Source: Maribacter sp. PR1 (lineage in GTDB: Bacteria; Bacteroidota; Bacteroidia; Flavobacteriales; Flavobacteriaceae). Taken from it: DNA of 64,000 nt. Each line of letters starts with the position of its first letter. Positions within the stretch are counted from its first letter, which is position 1. A program made the translations under genes and the position numbers. A model generated the notes under the pieces. It had not been told where the DNA came from. It was given only the letters and a program-made list of their open reading frames with translations, and searched no databases. The stretch is from the NCBI RefSeq assembly GCF_028464145.1, contig NZ_JAQPCG010000006.1, positions 1-64,000 on the forward strand. Direction: 5' to 3'. Shown one piece after another: positions 63,542 to 64,000 of this stretch.

Positions 63542-64000
63542 TTAAAATTCGTCCGTAACACATCCTTTGGATGCCGACGAAACACTTTTTGCATATTTAT
63601 ATAAAATACCTCTTTTAGCCTTTAATTCCGGTGCTACCCATTTTGAGCGTCTTTCATTCAATACTTCGTCGGAAATTTCGATATCAATCGTATTGTTTAC
63701 GGCATCAATAGAAATGATATCCCCGTTCTCGACCAAGGCAATATTACCACCTACTTGAGCCTCGGGAGCCACATGGCCAACCACAAATCCGTGAGAACCC
63801 CCAGAAAAACGACCATCTGTTATTAGGGCAACTTCCTTACCCAGACCAGCACCCATAATGGAAGACGTTGGTTTTAACATTTCTGGCATACCTGGTGCGC
63901 CTTTGGGTCCCTCATAACGAATAATAACAACATCCCCCTTCTTCACTTTACCCGTTTTTATACCTTCGTTTACCGCTGTTTCACTATCAAAAACATTAGC
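63542..64000 (-). CDS. ilvD: Dihydroxy-acid dehydratase (C-terminal part, cut by the window edge)
   Basis: The last roughly 152 residues of IlvD are visible: [19 protein letters not shown], the substrate and cluster region [23 protein letters not shown] and [24 protein letters not shown]. It dehydrates the diol intermediates to 2-oxoacids. The frame is open through base 64000, so the start lies beyond the window. It is the upstream gene of the ilv operon as far as visible. Confidence 0.95.
   Translation of the reverse strand, partial: ANVFDSETAVNEGIKTGKVKKGDVVIIRYEGPKGAPGMPEMLKPTSSIMGAGLGKEVALITDGRFSGGSHGFVVGHVAPEAQVGGNIALVENGDIISIDAVNNTIDIEISDEVLNERRSKWVAPELKAKRGILYKYAKSVSSASKGCVTDEF

Noticed and set aside
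1-64000. CRISPR arrays, rRNA genes, intact IS elements or transposases
   Set aside because: No regularly spaced repeats, no rRNA-like segments and no transposase or integrase frame is visible in the window.

Overview
The window reads as chromosome of a member of the Bacteroidota, most likely a Flavobacteriaceae bacterium. This is inferred from several signs: AT-rich DNA, promoter-like boxes of the Bacteroidota form TAnnTTTG, a TonB receptor with a carboxypeptidase-regulatory-like N-terminal domain, Bacteroidota-type OmpA, DUF1080 and GH16 lipoproteins, a fused alpha/beta 2-oxoacid dehydrogenase E1, a DUF6747 micro-protein and a leuCDAB-type operon. I could run no searches; family names come from motifs and remembered family architecture.

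Region 1 (about 1-14550) looks accessory. It holds a parDE toxin-antitoxin pair whose antitoxin frame continues from a truncated secreted-protein gene. It also holds decayed gene fragments and an AraC regulator carrying DUF4242 and cyclase-like domains. A flavin oxidase and a Tat-exported molybdopterin oxidoreductase follow, then a small DUF7009-like gene, a DUF6747 micro-gene and an orphan receiver protein. The last block is a three-gene cluster of outer-membrane barrel, vanadium-haloperoxidase/PAP2-type lipoprotein and TonB-dependent receptor. At about 14510-14552 lies the 3' part of a Met-type (CAT) tRNA gene without its 5' half, followed by a terminator. This is the expected scar of an element integrated into a tRNA gene, and its orientation places the element to the left.

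Region 2 (14896-47348) is mostly core genes. It carries cbpA-cbpM, an AraC regulator fused to a complete BLUF blue-light domain, uvrA with a LOG gene, a catalytically degenerate M1-like protein with an outer-membrane barrel, and the fused branched-chain 2-oxoacid dehydrogenase E1. A kinase/phospho-lyase fusion, DoxX, holA, an orphan HsdR-N protein, a GT2 enzyme, OmpA, a Sua5-family protein, a GH16 lipoprotein and a PcrA/UvrD helicase follow. After these come a DsrE/M20/FMN-synthase-like/degenerate-OmpA run, a patatin, an active M1 peptidase and recG.

Region 3 (47456-64000) is dominated by branched-chain amino acid synthesis. leuC-leuD-leuA-like-leuB lies on the plus strand and ends in a strong terminator. 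The minus-strand operon is ilvD(partial)-ilvB-O-methyltransferase-ilvN-ilvC-ilvA-gapN. Between the two lie a beta-lactamase-fold serine hydrolase, an MFS exporter and a DUF1080 lipoprotein. Together the two operons would supply leucine, isoleucine and valine from pyruvate and threonine.

The most notable items are the AraC-BLUF fusion, the tRNA scar marking an island edge, the DUF4242/cyclase-like/AraC regulator, the haloperoxidase-TonB cluster and the dead M1-barrel protein.
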